A stretch of DNA of 64,000 nucleotides from VBDM01 sp035519135 (GTDB lineage: Bacteria; Pseudomonadota; Gammaproteobacteria; Burkholderiales; SG8-39). The stretch lies in NCBI GenBank assembly GCA_035519135.1, contig DATIWX010000004.1, forward strand, positions 186,001-250,000, written 5' to 3'. The notes beneath the pieces are model-generated. The model was not told where the DNA came from. It was given only the letters and a program-made list of their open reading frames with translations, and did not search any database. Of the stretch, positions 11,352-19,704 are shown piece after piece (the stretch's first letter is position 1; the number at the start of each line of letters is the position of its first letter). The position numbers were made by a program, and so were the translations under genes.

Positions 11352-12536
11352 ATGGATTTCGACATCGTCATCGTCGGCGGCGGGCTGGCCGGCGCGAGCC
11401 TCGCCGCGGCCCTCGCGGATACGAGGCAGAGAGTCGCCCTGGTCGAGCGCAAGGCGCCGCCCGTCCCGCGCCCCGAGTGGGATGCGCGCGTCTATACGCT
11501 CACTCCGGCGAGCATTGCATTTCTCGAACGCATTGGAGCGTGGCAGCGCGTATCGAGTGAGCGCATCACGCCGATCTATGACATGCATGTGGCCGGGGAC
11601 GACGGCAGCTCGCGGCTCGATTTTTCGGCCTACGAGTCGGGCCTGCTCCGGCTCGGCGCCACGGTCGAGTCCGGACGCCTGCAGCGCGCGCTGTGGGACG
11701 GCCTCGAGCGCCAGAGCAACCTCGCGCTGCTTTGTCCGGCGTCGCCCGCGGCCTTGCACCGGTCGGCGGGTCGCGTCGACATCGGACTCGAAGGCGGCCG
11801 GACCGCAAGGGCGAGACTGGTGGTCGGCGCCGACGGCGGCGACTCCTGGGTCCGGCGCGCGGCGGGGATCGACGCGCGCAGCGAGAGCTACGACCAGCTC
11901 GGCGTCGTCGCGAATTTCGTCTGCGCCCGGGAGCATCGCGGCATTGCCTATCAGTGGTTCCTGAGGGACGGCGTGCTCGCTTTCCTGCCGCTGCCCGAGC
12001 GGCGCGTCTCCATCGTGTGGTCGACGTCGCGGGCGCACGCGCGCGAGCTGCTCGCCCTGGCACCGGATGCGCTGTGCGCACGCGTCGGCCAGGCGAGCGC
12101 AGGTGTCCTGGGTGATCTGCAGGCGCTCACCCCGCCTGCGGCGTTCCCGCTCAGTCGTATGGCTCCCCGCCGGATCGCGCAGGAGCGGGTCGCGCTGGTC
12201 GGAGACTCGGCTCACGTGGTGCATCCGCTCGCGGGGCAGGGGATCAACCTCGGCCTGGGCGATGCGCATTGCCTCGCGGGTCTGCTCGCCGGTGCGCCCG
12301 ATCCGGGAGACAGCATTCTCCTGCGGCGTTTCGAGCGCTCGCGCGCCGAAGATATACTCGCTCTGCACTGGATAACGCACGGGCTTTTCCGGTTATTTGG
12401 CACAAACCATGCAATGATCAGGCGCATACGCAACCTGGGATTGAACCTCACCAACTCCAATCCGGTCATAAAGACTCTTCTCACCCGCCGTGCGACCGCC
12501 GTGGGCGGGGGGCTCCACCAACGGGAAACACCATGA
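11352..12536 (+). CDS. UbiH/UbiF/VisC-family FAD-dependent hydroxylase
   Basis: A 394-residue flavoprotein monooxygenase of ubiquinone biosynthesis. The FAD-binding GxGxxG is VGGGLAGASLAAAL at the N-terminus, the DG motif is VVGADGGDSWVRRAAG, and the GD motif is VALVGDSAHVVHPLAGQGINLGLGD. Which ring position it hydroxylates cannot be read from the sequence. No Shine-Dalgarno precedes the ATG, and a TACAAT hexamer ends 6 bases upstream, so the mRNA could be nearly leaderless. The stop overlaps dsbC as ATGA. Peripheral inner-membrane enzyme by family. Confidence 0.9.
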   Translation: MDFDIVIVGGGLAGASLAAALADTRQRVALVERKAPPVPRPEWDARVYTLTPASIAFLERIGAWQRVSSERITPIYDMHVAGDDGSSRLDFSAYESGLLRLGATVESGRLQRALWDGLERQSNLALLCPASPAALHRSAGRVDIGLEGGRTARARLVVGADGGDSWVRRAAGIDARSESYDQLGVVANFVCAREHRGIAYQWFLRDGVLAFLPLPERRVSIVWSTSRAHARELLALAPDALCARVGQASAGVLGDLQALTPPAAFPLSRMAPRRIAQERVALVGDSAHVVHPLAGQGINLGLGDAHCLAGLLAGAPDPGDSILLRRFERSRAEDILALHWITHGLFRLFGTNHAMIRRIRNLGLNLTNSNPVIKTLLTRRATAVGGGLHQRETP

Positions 12537-13234
12537 CTCTGCGGCTCTTGGTTGTTCTGCTTGCGGCGATGCTCGCCGGTCACGCATGGGCCGACGAGGC
12601 CTCGGTGAAGCGCGGAGTTGAAGCGCGATTCGAGGGGGTCAAGGTGGAGAGCGTCACGCGCACGCCCTACAGCGGCGTCTATGAAATCGTGGTCGGGGAG
12701 ACGATTTTCTACACCGACGAGAAGGTGAGCTTCTTCCTCAAGGGCGACCTCATCGATGCGCGCAGCCAGAGGAACCTCACCGAGGAACGGCAGCAAAAGC
12801 TCTCCGCGATCAGGTTCGAGGATCTGCCGCTCGAGCTCGCGATCAAGCAGGTGCGTGGAAACGGCAAGCGGGTCGTGGCGATTTTCTCGGACCCTTTCTG
12901 CCCCTACTGCAGGAACCTCGATCGGGCGCTGCTGCGTGAAGACGACATCACCATCTACACCTTCCTGTATCCCATCCTGCGCGCAGAGTCGCCCGAGAAG
13001 TCGCGTACCATCTGGTGCGCGCCCGACCGCGCCAAGGCGTACTACGATTTCATGCTGAACGGGCGCGAGCCTGCGGCGACGGCGGGCTGCAGCGCGCCGG
13101 TCGAAAAATGGCTCGCTCTGGGGCAGAAAGTCGGAGTCAGGGCAACGCCGACCAGCTTCGCGATGAGCGGGCAGCGCATCATGGGCGCCCGGCCGGAAGA
13201 GTTGGTCAAGCTCCTCGGAGAAACCAAGAAGTAG
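12533..13234 (+). CDS. dsbC: Periplasmic disulfide isomerase DsbC
   Basis: A 233-residue exported thiol-disulfide isomerase. The signal peptide (LLVVLLAAMLAGHAWA) is followed by the N-terminal dimerisation domain (about residues 21-90) and a thioredoxin-like domain with the active site CPYC in FSDPFCPYCRNL. The cis-Pro loop is VRATPTSF, and a second cysteine pair (IWCAPDRA and AGCSAP) matches the structural disulfide of DsbC. The start ATG overlaps the hydroxylase stop. It ends convergent with mltA, 14 bases away. Confidence 0.95.
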   Translation: MTLRLLVVLLAAMLAGHAWADEASVKRGVEARFEGVKVESVTRTPYSGVYEIVVGETIFYTDEKVSFFLKGDLIDARSQRNLTEERQQKLSAIRFEDLPLELAIKQVRGNGKRVVAIFSDPFCPYCRNLDRALLREDDITIYTFLYPILRAESPEKSRTIWCAPDRAKAYYDFMLNGREPAATAGCSAPVEKWLALGQKVGVRATPTSFAMSGQRIMGARPEELVKLLGETKK

Positions 13235-13247
13235 GCGCGAAAGCGCC

Positions 13248-14471
13248 TCAGGGCGTTGCCGCGCCGGCCGAGGACGGTTTCATCCCTTTCGGCAGCAGAG
13301 CCCACATCCGTCCCTGCTGTCGCGTGCGGCCGGCGAGAGCGCCGGCTTCGGCGCCCGATCCCCAGAAGAAGTCCGCGCGCACCGGGTTGCGTATCGCTCC
13401 GCCCGCGTCCTGCGCGAGCACCAGGCGGGTGAGGGGCGTCGTGCTCGCCGGGAAAGTCGTGGCGAGAAACACCGGAGCCCCGAGCGGAACGTAGCGCGTG
13501 TCGACGGCGATCGAGCGCCCCGCGAGCAACGGTACTCCGAAGGCGCCTACGGGGCCGCTCGCGGGATCGGCGAGGGGGAGCTCGCGGAAGAACACGAAGC
13601 TCGGGTTTTGGTCGAGCAGGTCCTCCACGCGCTGCGGGTTGGCCGCCGCCCAGGCTTTGATCGACTGCATCGAGGCTTCGCCGATCTTGAGCTCGCCCCG
13701 GTCGACAAGAAACCGCCCGATCGACTGGAAGGGGTGGCCATTCTGATCGGCGTAGCCGACGCGCAGCGTTTCGCCGCTCGCAAGCTGGACCCGCCCGGAG
13801 CCCTGTACCTGCAGGAAAAACGCCTCGATCGGATCATCGACCCATAGCAGTTCCTTGCCGGCGACGGACGCCGTGCCGCGGGCGATTTCCGCACGAGAGT
13901 AATAGGGCACGACGCGCTTGCCGTCGACGCGCCCTCGCAGGCGCATCCCGCGCAGCTCCGGGTTGGTCGCGGACAGGTCGATGGTGAGCAGGTCGTCCGG
14001 CGGTCCGTAGAGCGGAAATACGAAGGGCTCGAGCTTGGTGCGGCTCCCCCGCAGGACCGGCTCGTAGTAGCCGGTGACCAGCCCGTCGACCGTGCCATCC
14101 GGATTGGCGAGGCGCCAGGGGGTGAATTGTTCTTCCAGGAAGCGTCGGGCTTCCTCTTCGGTGGGCGAGCGAAGCTCCATCGCTCTTGCGCATACCCCGC
14201 GCCACGCCTCGCGAAAACGCAACGCTTGGCAGGACGCGAGCAGCGCGGGCCAGGCCGCTGCCTGCTCGCCGTTCTTCCAGCCAGCGATCGCCGCGAAATC
14301 GACGGCCTCGAGCGGATTGACACGCTGCGCTACCGCCGGCGGTGCGGGGCAGACCGGGCAGACGGGGCAGCCCGCGAGCAGGCTGCAATCCCCCGCACCC
14401 TGGCCCACGGGGCCGAGGGTGCCCGCGCAGCCCGCGAGCAGGACCGCTGTCGCCAGGATCGACCAGGGCAT
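13248..14471 (-). CDS. mltA: Membrane-bound lytic murein transglycosylase A
   Basis: Outer-membrane lipoprotein that cleaves peptidoglycan with 1,6-anhydro bond formation. The signal ends in the lipobox LLAGC. The MltA domain (VTGYYEPVLRGS, RVVPYYSRAEIARG, FFLQVQGSGRVQL) and the C-terminal 3D domain (DTRYVPLGAPVFLAT, LVLAQDAGGAIRNPVRADFFWG) are clear. I use ATG 14471 (MPWSILATAV); ATGs at 14483 and 14507 are alternatives, none with a good ribosome site. Its product, anhydro-muropeptide, feeds the recycling pathway that includes anmK further along. Confidence 0.93.
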   Translation of the reverse strand: MPWSILATAVLLAGCAGTLGPVGQGAGDCSLLAGCPVCPVCPAPPAVAQRVNPLEAVDFAAIAGWKNGEQAAAWPALLASCQALRFREAWRGVCARAMELRSPTEEEARRFLEEQFTPWRLANPDGTVDGLVTGYYEPVLRGSRTKLEPFVFPLYGPPDDLLTIDLSATNPELRGMRLRGRVDGKRVVPYYSRAEIARGTASVAGKELLWVDDPIEAFFLQVQGSGRVQLASGETLRVGYADQNGHPFQSIGRFLVDRGELKIGEASMQSIKAWAAANPQRVEDLLDQNPSFVFFRELPLADPASGPVGAFGVPLLAGRSIAVDTRYVPLGAPVFLATTFPASTTPLTRLVLAQDAGGAIRNPVRADFFWGSGAEAGALAGRTRQQGRMWALLPKGMKPSSAGAATP

Positions 14472-14513
14472 ATGCTCTATCATCGCTGGAGAGCTTTGAG
14501 AGGACATTGGGGG

Positions 14514-14660
14514 ATGAGTTCCGGGCTGTGGATCATCTTGCTCGAAGCCGGGTCGGCGCTCGCCCTGCTCCTTGCCCTGGTGTGGTGGACGCTTCCGGGA
14601 AAGCCGCGGAATACCGGGGAGAAGCAACAAGCGCGCGGAGATCCTTCGCCACCCGGCTAA
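14514..14660 (+). CDS. Tiny single-span membrane protein ORF
   Basis: A 48-codon frame from ATG 14514 to TAA 14658-14660, preceded by GAGAGGA about 10 bases upstream. The product starts MSSGLWIILLEAGSALALLL, continues with more hydrophobic residues and WW, and ends in a charged, Gly/Pro-rich tail; it reads as one transmembrane helix with a cytosolic tail. It lies head-to-head with mltA and its stop overlaps the apaG stop by 3 bases. I do not recognise a named family. The ribosome site and clean hydrophobic-then-polar layout support it being real. Confidence 0.55.
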   Translation: MSSGLWIILLEAGSALALLLALVWWTLPGKPRNTGEKQQARGDPSPPG

Positions 14661-15040
14661 TGCAGCACGCGCGGCACTGAAAGCGTGAACTCCGGAATCT
14701 GCGCGTCGAAGTGAGTGCCATCCTCGGCCACCATCTGGTAGCTCCCCTTCATGGTTCCGACCGGGGTCGCGATCGCGGTTCCGCTGGTGTACTCGTATCT
14801 TTCCCCGGGCTTGATGAGCGGCTGAGCGCCCACCACGCCGAGCCCGCGCACCTCCTGCACCTGATCCCGCCCGTCAGTGATGATCCAGTGGCGTGAAACG
14901 AGCTGAGCGGGGATGCTGCCATTGTTGCGGATCGTGATGGTGTAGGCAAAAACGAAACGGCTGTGCCCTTCGTCGGACTGCTCGGGTACATATTCCGTCC
15001 GCGAGGAAACGGCGACGTCATATTTCTTTTCCGCGACCAT
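14657..15040 (-). CDS. apaG: ApaG-domain protein
   Basis: A 127-residue beta-sandwich protein of the ApaG/DUF525 family (historically linked to cobalt and magnesium sensitivity; biochemical role unsettled). Family blocks seen are FVFAYTITIRNNG, QLVSRHWIITDG, GVVGAQPLIKPGERYEYTSG and PVGTMKGSYQMV. I choose ATG 15040 (MVAEKKYDVAVSSRTEYV), the family start; the open frame extends upstream to 15160 without family similarity and would overlap rpe control sequence. Divergent from rpe. Cytosolic. Confidence 0.94.
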   Translation of the reverse strand: MVAEKKYDVAVSSRTEYVPEQSDEGHSRFVFAYTITIRNNGSIPAQLVSRHWIITDGRDQVQEVRGLGVVGAQPLIKPGERYEYTSGTAIATPVGTMKGSYQMVAEDGTHFDAQIPEFTLSVPRVLH

Positions 15041-15132
15041 GCGGTCATTCCACACGATTTCGCTCGACCTGACAAGGGTGAGTGCGGGAAGTTTCATGCG
15101 ATGCCCGGCGAATCCAAGTAGAATTTCCGGCA

Positions 15133-15804
15133 ATGACCGCGCGCACTTTTCGCATCGCACCGAGCATCCTGTCCGCGAACTTCGCGAGGCTCGGCGACGA
15201 GGTCGCGGCGGTGGTCGCGGCAGGAGCGGACATGATTCACTTCGACGTCATGGACAACCACTACGTCCCGAACCTCACCGTGGGGCCGCTGGTGTGCGAG
15301 GCGATCCGGCCGATTACCAAGAGCCTGATCGACGTGCACCTGATGGTGAGGCCCGTCGACCGGATCATTCCGGATTTTGCGCGCGCTGGAGCCGATATCA
15401 TCAGCTTTCACCCTGAAGCGAGCGAGCACGTCGATCGCACCATTGGCCTGATACACGAGCTGGGCTGCAAGGCGGGGCTCGTCCTCAACCCCGCGACGCC
15501 GCTTTCCTGCCTCGATCACGTGCTCCACAAGCTCGACCTGGTCCTCGTCATGTCGGTGAACCCGGGATTCGGCGGGCAGCAGTTCATTTCGCATGCGCTG
15601 GACAAGCTGCGCGCTGCACGCAGGAGAATCGACGAGTCGGAGCGCGAGATCCTGCTCGAGGTGGACGGTGGCGTGAACACCGGGAACATCGCCGACATCG
15701 CGCGAGCCGGAGCGGATACCTTCGTCGCGGGTTCGGCGATTTTCGGCTCGAAGGACTACCGGGCGACGATCCAGCGGATGCGCGAGGCGCTGGCCGCGCT
15801 TTGA
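15133..15804 (+). CDS. rpe: Ribulose-phosphate 3-epimerase
   Basis: Pentose phosphate pathway enzyme interconverting ribulose 5-phosphate and xylulose 5-phosphate. TIM-barrel motifs are FRIAPSILSANFARLG, DMIHFDVMDNHYVPN, ISFHPEAS, LVLVMSVNPGFGGQ and LEVDGGVN, which include the metal-binding His and Asp residues. 223 residues from ATG 15133 is normal; a longer in-frame ATG at 15082 does not fit the family. The next gene starts 3 bases after the stop. Cytosolic. Confidence 0.97.
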   Translation: MTARTFRIAPSILSANFARLGDEVAAVVAAGADMIHFDVMDNHYVPNLTVGPLVCEAIRPITKSLIDVHLMVRPVDRIIPDFARAGADIISFHPEASEHVDRTIGLIHELGCKAGLVLNPATPLSCLDHVLHKLDLVLVMSVNPGFGGQQFISHALDKLRAARRRIDESEREILLEVDGGVNTGNIADIARAGADTFVAGSAIFGSKDYRATIQRMREALAAL

Positions 15805-15807
15805 GCG

Positions 15808-18078
15808 ATGTCGTCGAGCCGCAATGCGCCCTGTCCCTGCGGGAGCGGCCGGAAGTACAAGCATTGCCACGGCGCGGACGCGACCCGGCCACGGAGAGCG
15901 GGGTCCGCCGACCGGCAACCTTCGCTCGAGCGGGCGCGAAACCTGCACCAGGCGGGCTACCTGCCCGAAGCCGAGGCCCTCTACCGGGAAATTCTCGAGC
16001 GCTCGCCGCGCAATGCGGACGCGATGAACATGTTCGGGATCCTCTGCGCGCAGCGCGGAGACCAGAACTCCGCGCTCGAATGGATCGGCAAGGCGATTGC
16101 GGTGGATTCGCGGAACGCGGCCTATCGTTTCAACTTCGGCAAGGCGCTGCTCCAGCTCAGGCGCCCGCGCGAAGCCTGCGAGGCGCTGGAGCGTTCGGTT
16201 TCTCTCGATCCCGGCAACGCCGATGCCTATAACGAGCTCGGCCTGGCGCGAGCGGAGACGGGGTCCTTCGAGGCAGCCGAAAAAGCATTTCGCCGAGCGC
16301 TGTCGCTGCAGCCGAGGCACTGGGAGGCGCACAACAATCTCGGTCTGCTCCTTCACCGGCTCGGAAGAGGCGAGGAAGCCATCCTGAGCCTGCGCAGGGC
16401 GCTCGAGCTCGAGCCGCGATCGGCGGAATCGCTGAGGAATCTGGGCCTGGTGCTGCGCGCGCAGGGGCGCGCTGGGGAAGCCGTGGAGGCTTGCCGTGCA
16501 GCGGCCGACCTGAACCCCGGGGATCCTGCAACGCTGACCAATCTCGGCAACGCTCTGGGTGATCTCTCCCGGGACGAAGAAGCAATCGGCTGTTTCCGGG
16601 ACGCCGTGGCGGCCGCGCCGGAATACGCGGACGCCCATTACAACTGGGGTTCTTTGTGCCTGCGGTCCGGACGATTCCGGGAGGCCGCGGATAGATTCCG
16701 CGCCGCCTTGGCGATCGATCCGCGTCTGGCGGAAGCCGAAAGCGGCCTTGCGTCTTCGCTGCACGACCTGGGGGAGGTCGAGGGCGCCATCGCGGCCTGC
16801 AGGAGGGCGCTGCAGCTCCGGCCGGAGGACACGAATACGCACTCTCAGCTGCTGTTTTCGCTCCTGCACTCCTCCGAGGTCGGACTGCGGCAGGTGTTCG
16901 ACGAGCACCGCGAGTGGTCGCGAAGGCATGTTGCAGGGTATTCCTCGCATCTGGGGCGGCATGCGAACTCACGCGAGCCCGAGCGCCGCCTGCGCATCGG
17001 GTACGTGTCCGGCGATTTCCGGCATCACTCGGTCGCGCAATTCTTCGAGCCGGTGCTTGCCAGCCACGATCGCGCGGGCTTTGAGATTTTTTGCTACTAC
17101 AACCTCTCCCGCGCGGACCAAACGACGGAGCGGCTGCGCCGCAGCGCCGGCCAATGGCGCGAGATCGCCTCCCTGGGTGACGACGCAGTCGCGGATCGGG
17201 TCCGCGCCGACCGGATCGACATTCTCGTGGACCTCAGCGGGCATACCAAATTCAACCGCCTGCCTGTGTTCGCGCGAAAGCCCGCGCCCGTGCAGGCGAC
17301 CTGGCTTGGCTATCTCAATACTACCGGTCTGAGCGCGATCGACTATCGGATCACCGACGGTCGCGCCAGTCCTGAGGGCCTGCTCGACGAATTTCACACC
17401 GAGCGCATCATCCGTCTTCCCGACAGCCAGTGGTGCTATCAAGCACCGTCCGATTGTCCGGACGTGATGATTCCGCCGGCAATTCGCGAGGGAAAGCCGG
17501 TGACCTTCGGTGCTTTCTCCAGCCTCGCCAAGATTGGGCCCCGCGTAATCGCTCTGTGGTGCGCGCTGCTCGAGCGCCTTCCCGGCGCGCGGCTGCTCGT
17601 CATGGGTTTGGGCCTGGAATCCATGCGCGACGAGTACCTTTCGCGCTTTGCTTCGCGAGGCGCTGCCGCGCAGCGCGTCGACCTGCGCGGCTTCCAGTCT
17701 TTTCACGACTATCTGGCGGCGCACGGGGCCGTGGACGCGATGCTCGATACCTTCCCCTACACCGGCGGAACTACGACCTGTCATGCTCTGTGGATGGGAG
17801 TGCCGGTGATCTCGCTGGCTGGAGACTCGGGTCCTTCGCGCGGCGGAGCGAGCGTGCTGGGAACGATCGGCCTGGACGAGCTGCTGGCCCACACGCCCGA
17901 GCAGTATCTGGACAAGGCGTGCTCGCTGGCGAATGATCCGGAACGGCTCGCGGAACTGCGCGCGGGGATGCGTGGGCGCATGTCGGTGTCGCCGCTCATG
18001 GATTCGGCGCGCTTTACCCGTAATCTGGAGGACGCCTATCGTTCCATGTGGCGGCAGTGGTGCAAGGAAAGGACGTAG
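15808..18078 (+). CDS. SEC-C/TPR/GT41 (SPINDLY-type) O-GlcNAc transferase-like protein
   Basis: A 756-residue multidomain protein. Residues 8-21 (APCPCGSGRKYKHCH) are a SEC-C zinc motif. Residues 35-350 are about nine TPR repeats (for example ALERSVSLDPGNADAYNELG). From about 380 to the end is a glycosyltransferase family 41 catalytic region (RLRIGYVSGDFRHHSVAQF, DILVDLSGHTKFNRL, PVQATWLGYLNTTG, TFPYTGGTTTCHALWMGVPV). By family it should move a sugar, probably GlcNAc, onto protein Ser/Thr; the bacterial substrate is unknown. It starts 3 bases after rpe. The SEC-C head is an unusual addition, perhaps for protein or ribosome contact. Confidence 0.9.
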   Translation: MSSSRNAPCPCGSGRKYKHCHGADATRPRRAGSADRQPSLERARNLHQAGYLPEAEALYREILERSPRNADAMNMFGILCAQRGDQNSALEWIGKAIAVDSRNAAYRFNFGKALLQLRRPREACEALERSVSLDPGNADAYNELGLARAETGSFEAAEKAFRRALSLQPRHWEAHNNLGLLLHRLGRGEEAILSLRRALELEPRSAESLRNLGLVLRAQGRAGEAVEACRAAADLNPGDPATLTNLGNALGDLSRDEEAIGCFRDAVAAAPEYADAHYNWGSLCLRSGRFREAADRFRAALAIDPRLAEAESGLASSLHDLGEVEGAIAACRRALQLRPEDTNTHSQLLFSLLHSSEVGLRQVFDEHREWSRRHVAGYSSHLGRHANSREPERRLRIGYVSGDFRHHSVAQFFEPVLASHDRAGFEIFCYYNLSRADQTTERLRRSAGQWREIASLGDDAVADRVRADRIDILVDLSGHTKFNRLPVFARKPAPVQATWLGYLNTTGLSAIDYRITDGRASPEGLLDEFHTERIIRLPDSQWCYQAPSDCPDVMIPPAIREGKPVTFGAFSSLAKIGPRVIALWCALLERLPGARLLVMGLGLESMRDEYLSRFASRGAAAQRVDLRGFQSFHDYLAAHGAVDAMLDTFPYTGGTTTCHALWMGVPVISLAGDSGPSRGGASVLGTIGLDELLAHTPEQYLDKACSLANDPERLAELRAGMRGRMSVSPLMDSARFTRNLEDAYRSMWRQWCKERT

Positions 18079-18086
18079 GTCTGCGA

Positions 18087-19493
18087 ATGAATGATCTGCT
18101 GGAGCGTATTCGAGGCATCGTCGGCCCGGTGGGGCTGATCGGTTCGGCGGAAGAAATCGAACCGTACGCGACCGACTGGCGCAAGCGCTACCAGGGCAAG
18201 GCGGTGGCCGTCGTGAAACCGGCTTCGACAGCGGAGGTCGCCGCCGTGGTCCGCGCCTGCGCGGAGACGCGCACGGCGATCGTTCCGCAGGGCGGGAACA
18301 CCGGTCTGTGCGGCGCGGCGACGCCGGATGCAAGCGGCTCGCAGATCGTTCTCAATCTGTCGCGCATGAACCGCGTCCGGGCGGTCGATACCCACAACAA
18401 CACCATCACGGCGGAGGCGGGGTGCGTCCTGGCCGGCCTTCACAAGGCCGCGGAGGAGGCCGGGCGCCTCTTTCCCCTGAGTCTCGCTTCCGAGGGGAGC
18501 TGCGAAATCGGCGGCAACCTCTCGACGAACGCGGGCGGCACGGCGGTACTGCGCTACGGTAACGCCCGCGATCTCGTGCTGGGACTCGAAGTCGTCCTGC
18601 CCTCGGGCGAGATCTGGGACGGCTTGCGCGGCCTGCGCAAGGACAACACCGGCTACGATCTCAAACAGGTCTTCGTTGGCGCGGAGGGAACGCTCGGCGT
18701 AATTACGGCGGCGGTGCTGAAGCTCTTCCCCTTGCCCCGGTCGCGCGCGACCGCCGTGGTGGCGCTGCAGGATCCCGAAAGCGCGCTGCAGCTGCTGAAG
18801 CGAACGCTCGAAGAGGGAGGCGAACGGCTCACGGGGTTCGAGCTGTTCTCCGATTCCTGCCTTTCGCTCGTGCTCAAGCACTTCAAGGGCGTCGCCGCGC
18901 CTTTCGCCCGGCGCTTTCCCCAGTACGTGCTCATGGAGCTTTCCGATACCCGCCGGGGGAATGCGGTAGCGAGTCTGGCCGAAAGCATCCTGGGCGCGGC
19001 GCTCGAGGAAAACGACATTCTCGATGCGGCGATCGCACAGAGCGATGCCCAGGCCAGGGCCTTCTGGAAGCTGCGCGAATTCATCTCCGAGGCGCAGGCG
19101 CACGAGGGTCCGAACATCAAGCATGACGTGTCGATCCCGATATCCGCGATTCCCGAATTCATACGGAGGACGGACGCCGAGCTCGCAAGCGCCCATCCCG
19201 GGGTTCGAATGGTGACCTTCGGCCACGTGGGTGACGGCAACCTGCACTACAACGTATCGGCCCCCGAAGGAATAGCGCCCGACGTTTTCGTGAAAGAAAC
19301 CGCGGCGATCAATCGCATCGTGCACGACAGCGTTGCGCGGTTCCGGGGCTCGATCAGCGCCGAGCATGGCCTGGGGCAGCTCAAGCGGGAGGAGATCCGG
19401 CGGTACAAGTCATCGCTCGAACTGGAGCTGATGCGCAGGATCAAGAGTGCGCTGGATCCAAACGGGATCATGAACCCCGGCAAGGTTCTCTAG
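18087..19493 (+). CDS. FAD-linked oxidase (glycolate/D-lactate/D-2-hydroxyglutarate dehydrogenase type)
   Basis: A 468-residue flavoprotein with an N-terminal FAD-binding domain of the PCMH type (VKPASTAEVAAVVRAC, VPQGGNTGLCGAATP, NLSTNAGGTAVLRYGNARD) and a C-terminal FAD-oxidase domain (TFGHVGDGNLHYNV, SISAEHGLGQLKREE, PNGIMNPGKVL). It oxidises a D-2-hydroxy acid; the exact substrate cannot be decided among glycolate, D-lactate and D-2-hydroxyglutarate. ATG 18087 lies 8 bases after the GT41 stop; an upstream in-frame start overlaps that gene. Cytosolic or membrane-associated. Confidence 0.9.
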   Translation: MNDLLERIRGIVGPVGLIGSAEEIEPYATDWRKRYQGKAVAVVKPASTAEVAAVVRACAETRTAIVPQGGNTGLCGAATPDASGSQIVLNLSRMNRVRAVDTHNNTITAEAGCVLAGLHKAAEEAGRLFPLSLASEGSCEIGGNLSTNAGGTAVLRYGNARDLVLGLEVVLPSGEIWDGLRGLRKDNTGYDLKQVFVGAEGTLGVITAAVLKLFPLPRSRATAVVALQDPESALQLLKRTLEEGGERLTGFELFSDSCLSLVLKHFKGVAAPFARRFPQYVLMELSDTRRGNAVASLAESILGAALEENDILDAAIAQSDAQARAFWKLREFISEAQAHEGPNIKHDVSIPISAIPEFIRRTDAELASAHPGVRMVTFGHVGDGNLHYNVSAPEGIAPDVFVKETAAINRIVHDSVARFRGSISAEHGLGQLKREEIRRYKSSLELELMRRIKSALDPNGIMNPGKVL

Positions 19494-19502
19494 CGTGCAA
19501 GC

Positions 19503-19530
19503 TGGACAAGCTGCGCAAGCGTGTTATACA
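19503..19530 (+). promoter_or_regulatory. trpE: Probable promoter of the trp operon
   Basis: TGGACA (19503-19508) and TATACA (19525-19530) are separated by 16 bases. The predicted RNA start near 19537 lies about 33 bases before the proposed leader peptide and about 170 bases before trpE, leaving room for an attenuation leader. Confidence 0.55.
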
Positions 19531-19569
19531 GTAGCCGCTTCCAAGAAAGCCGCAAAGCAGGTCTTGATC

Positions 19570-19629
19570 GTGCTCTTCGAAAACGCAGGAACTCGGGTGC
19601 AATGGCGCTGGCGCCGGTGGCGCAGCTAG
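19570..19629 (+). CDS. trpL: Trp-rich leader peptide of the trp operon
   Basis: A 19-codon frame from GTG 19570 to TAG 19627-19629, preceded by GCAGG. It reads (M)LFENAGTRVQWRWRRWRS and so contains three Trp codons in six, close to the stop and flanked by Arg codons. It sits between a promoter and trpE in the same direction. Trp-codon runs before trpE are the hallmark of ribosome-mediated attenuation. An in-frame TTG at 19564 is an alternative start. It is too short for standard gene finding. Confidence 0.72.
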   Translation: MLFENAGTRVQWRWRRWRS

Positions 19630-19667
19630 CCGGTAGTCGCTAGCGCGCCGTCTCTAGTACGGCGCGC
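19625..19667 (+). promoter_or_regulatory. Putative trp attenuator hairpins
   Basis: Right after the leader stop are two overlapping hairpins. The first pairs GCTAGC 19625-19630 with 19639-19644. The second is a perfect 9-bp GC-rich stem, GCGCGCCGT 19643-19651 with ACGGCGCGC 19659-19667, and a 7-base loop. They share bases 19643-19644, so they compete. There is no U-run after the second stem, so it may act as a pause, Rho-linked or ribosome-access structure instead of a classical terminator. Confidence 0.5.
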
Positions 19668-19704
19668 ACCCGCAGTACCCGCAACGTTTTCGTGGAGCAG
19701 TCAG

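Noticed and set aside
15094..16962. A 622-codon minus-strand frame opposite rpe and the TPR protein
   Set aside because: It lies wholly opposite two clear family genes, its product has no recognisable domain, and such frames are common in GC-rich DNA.
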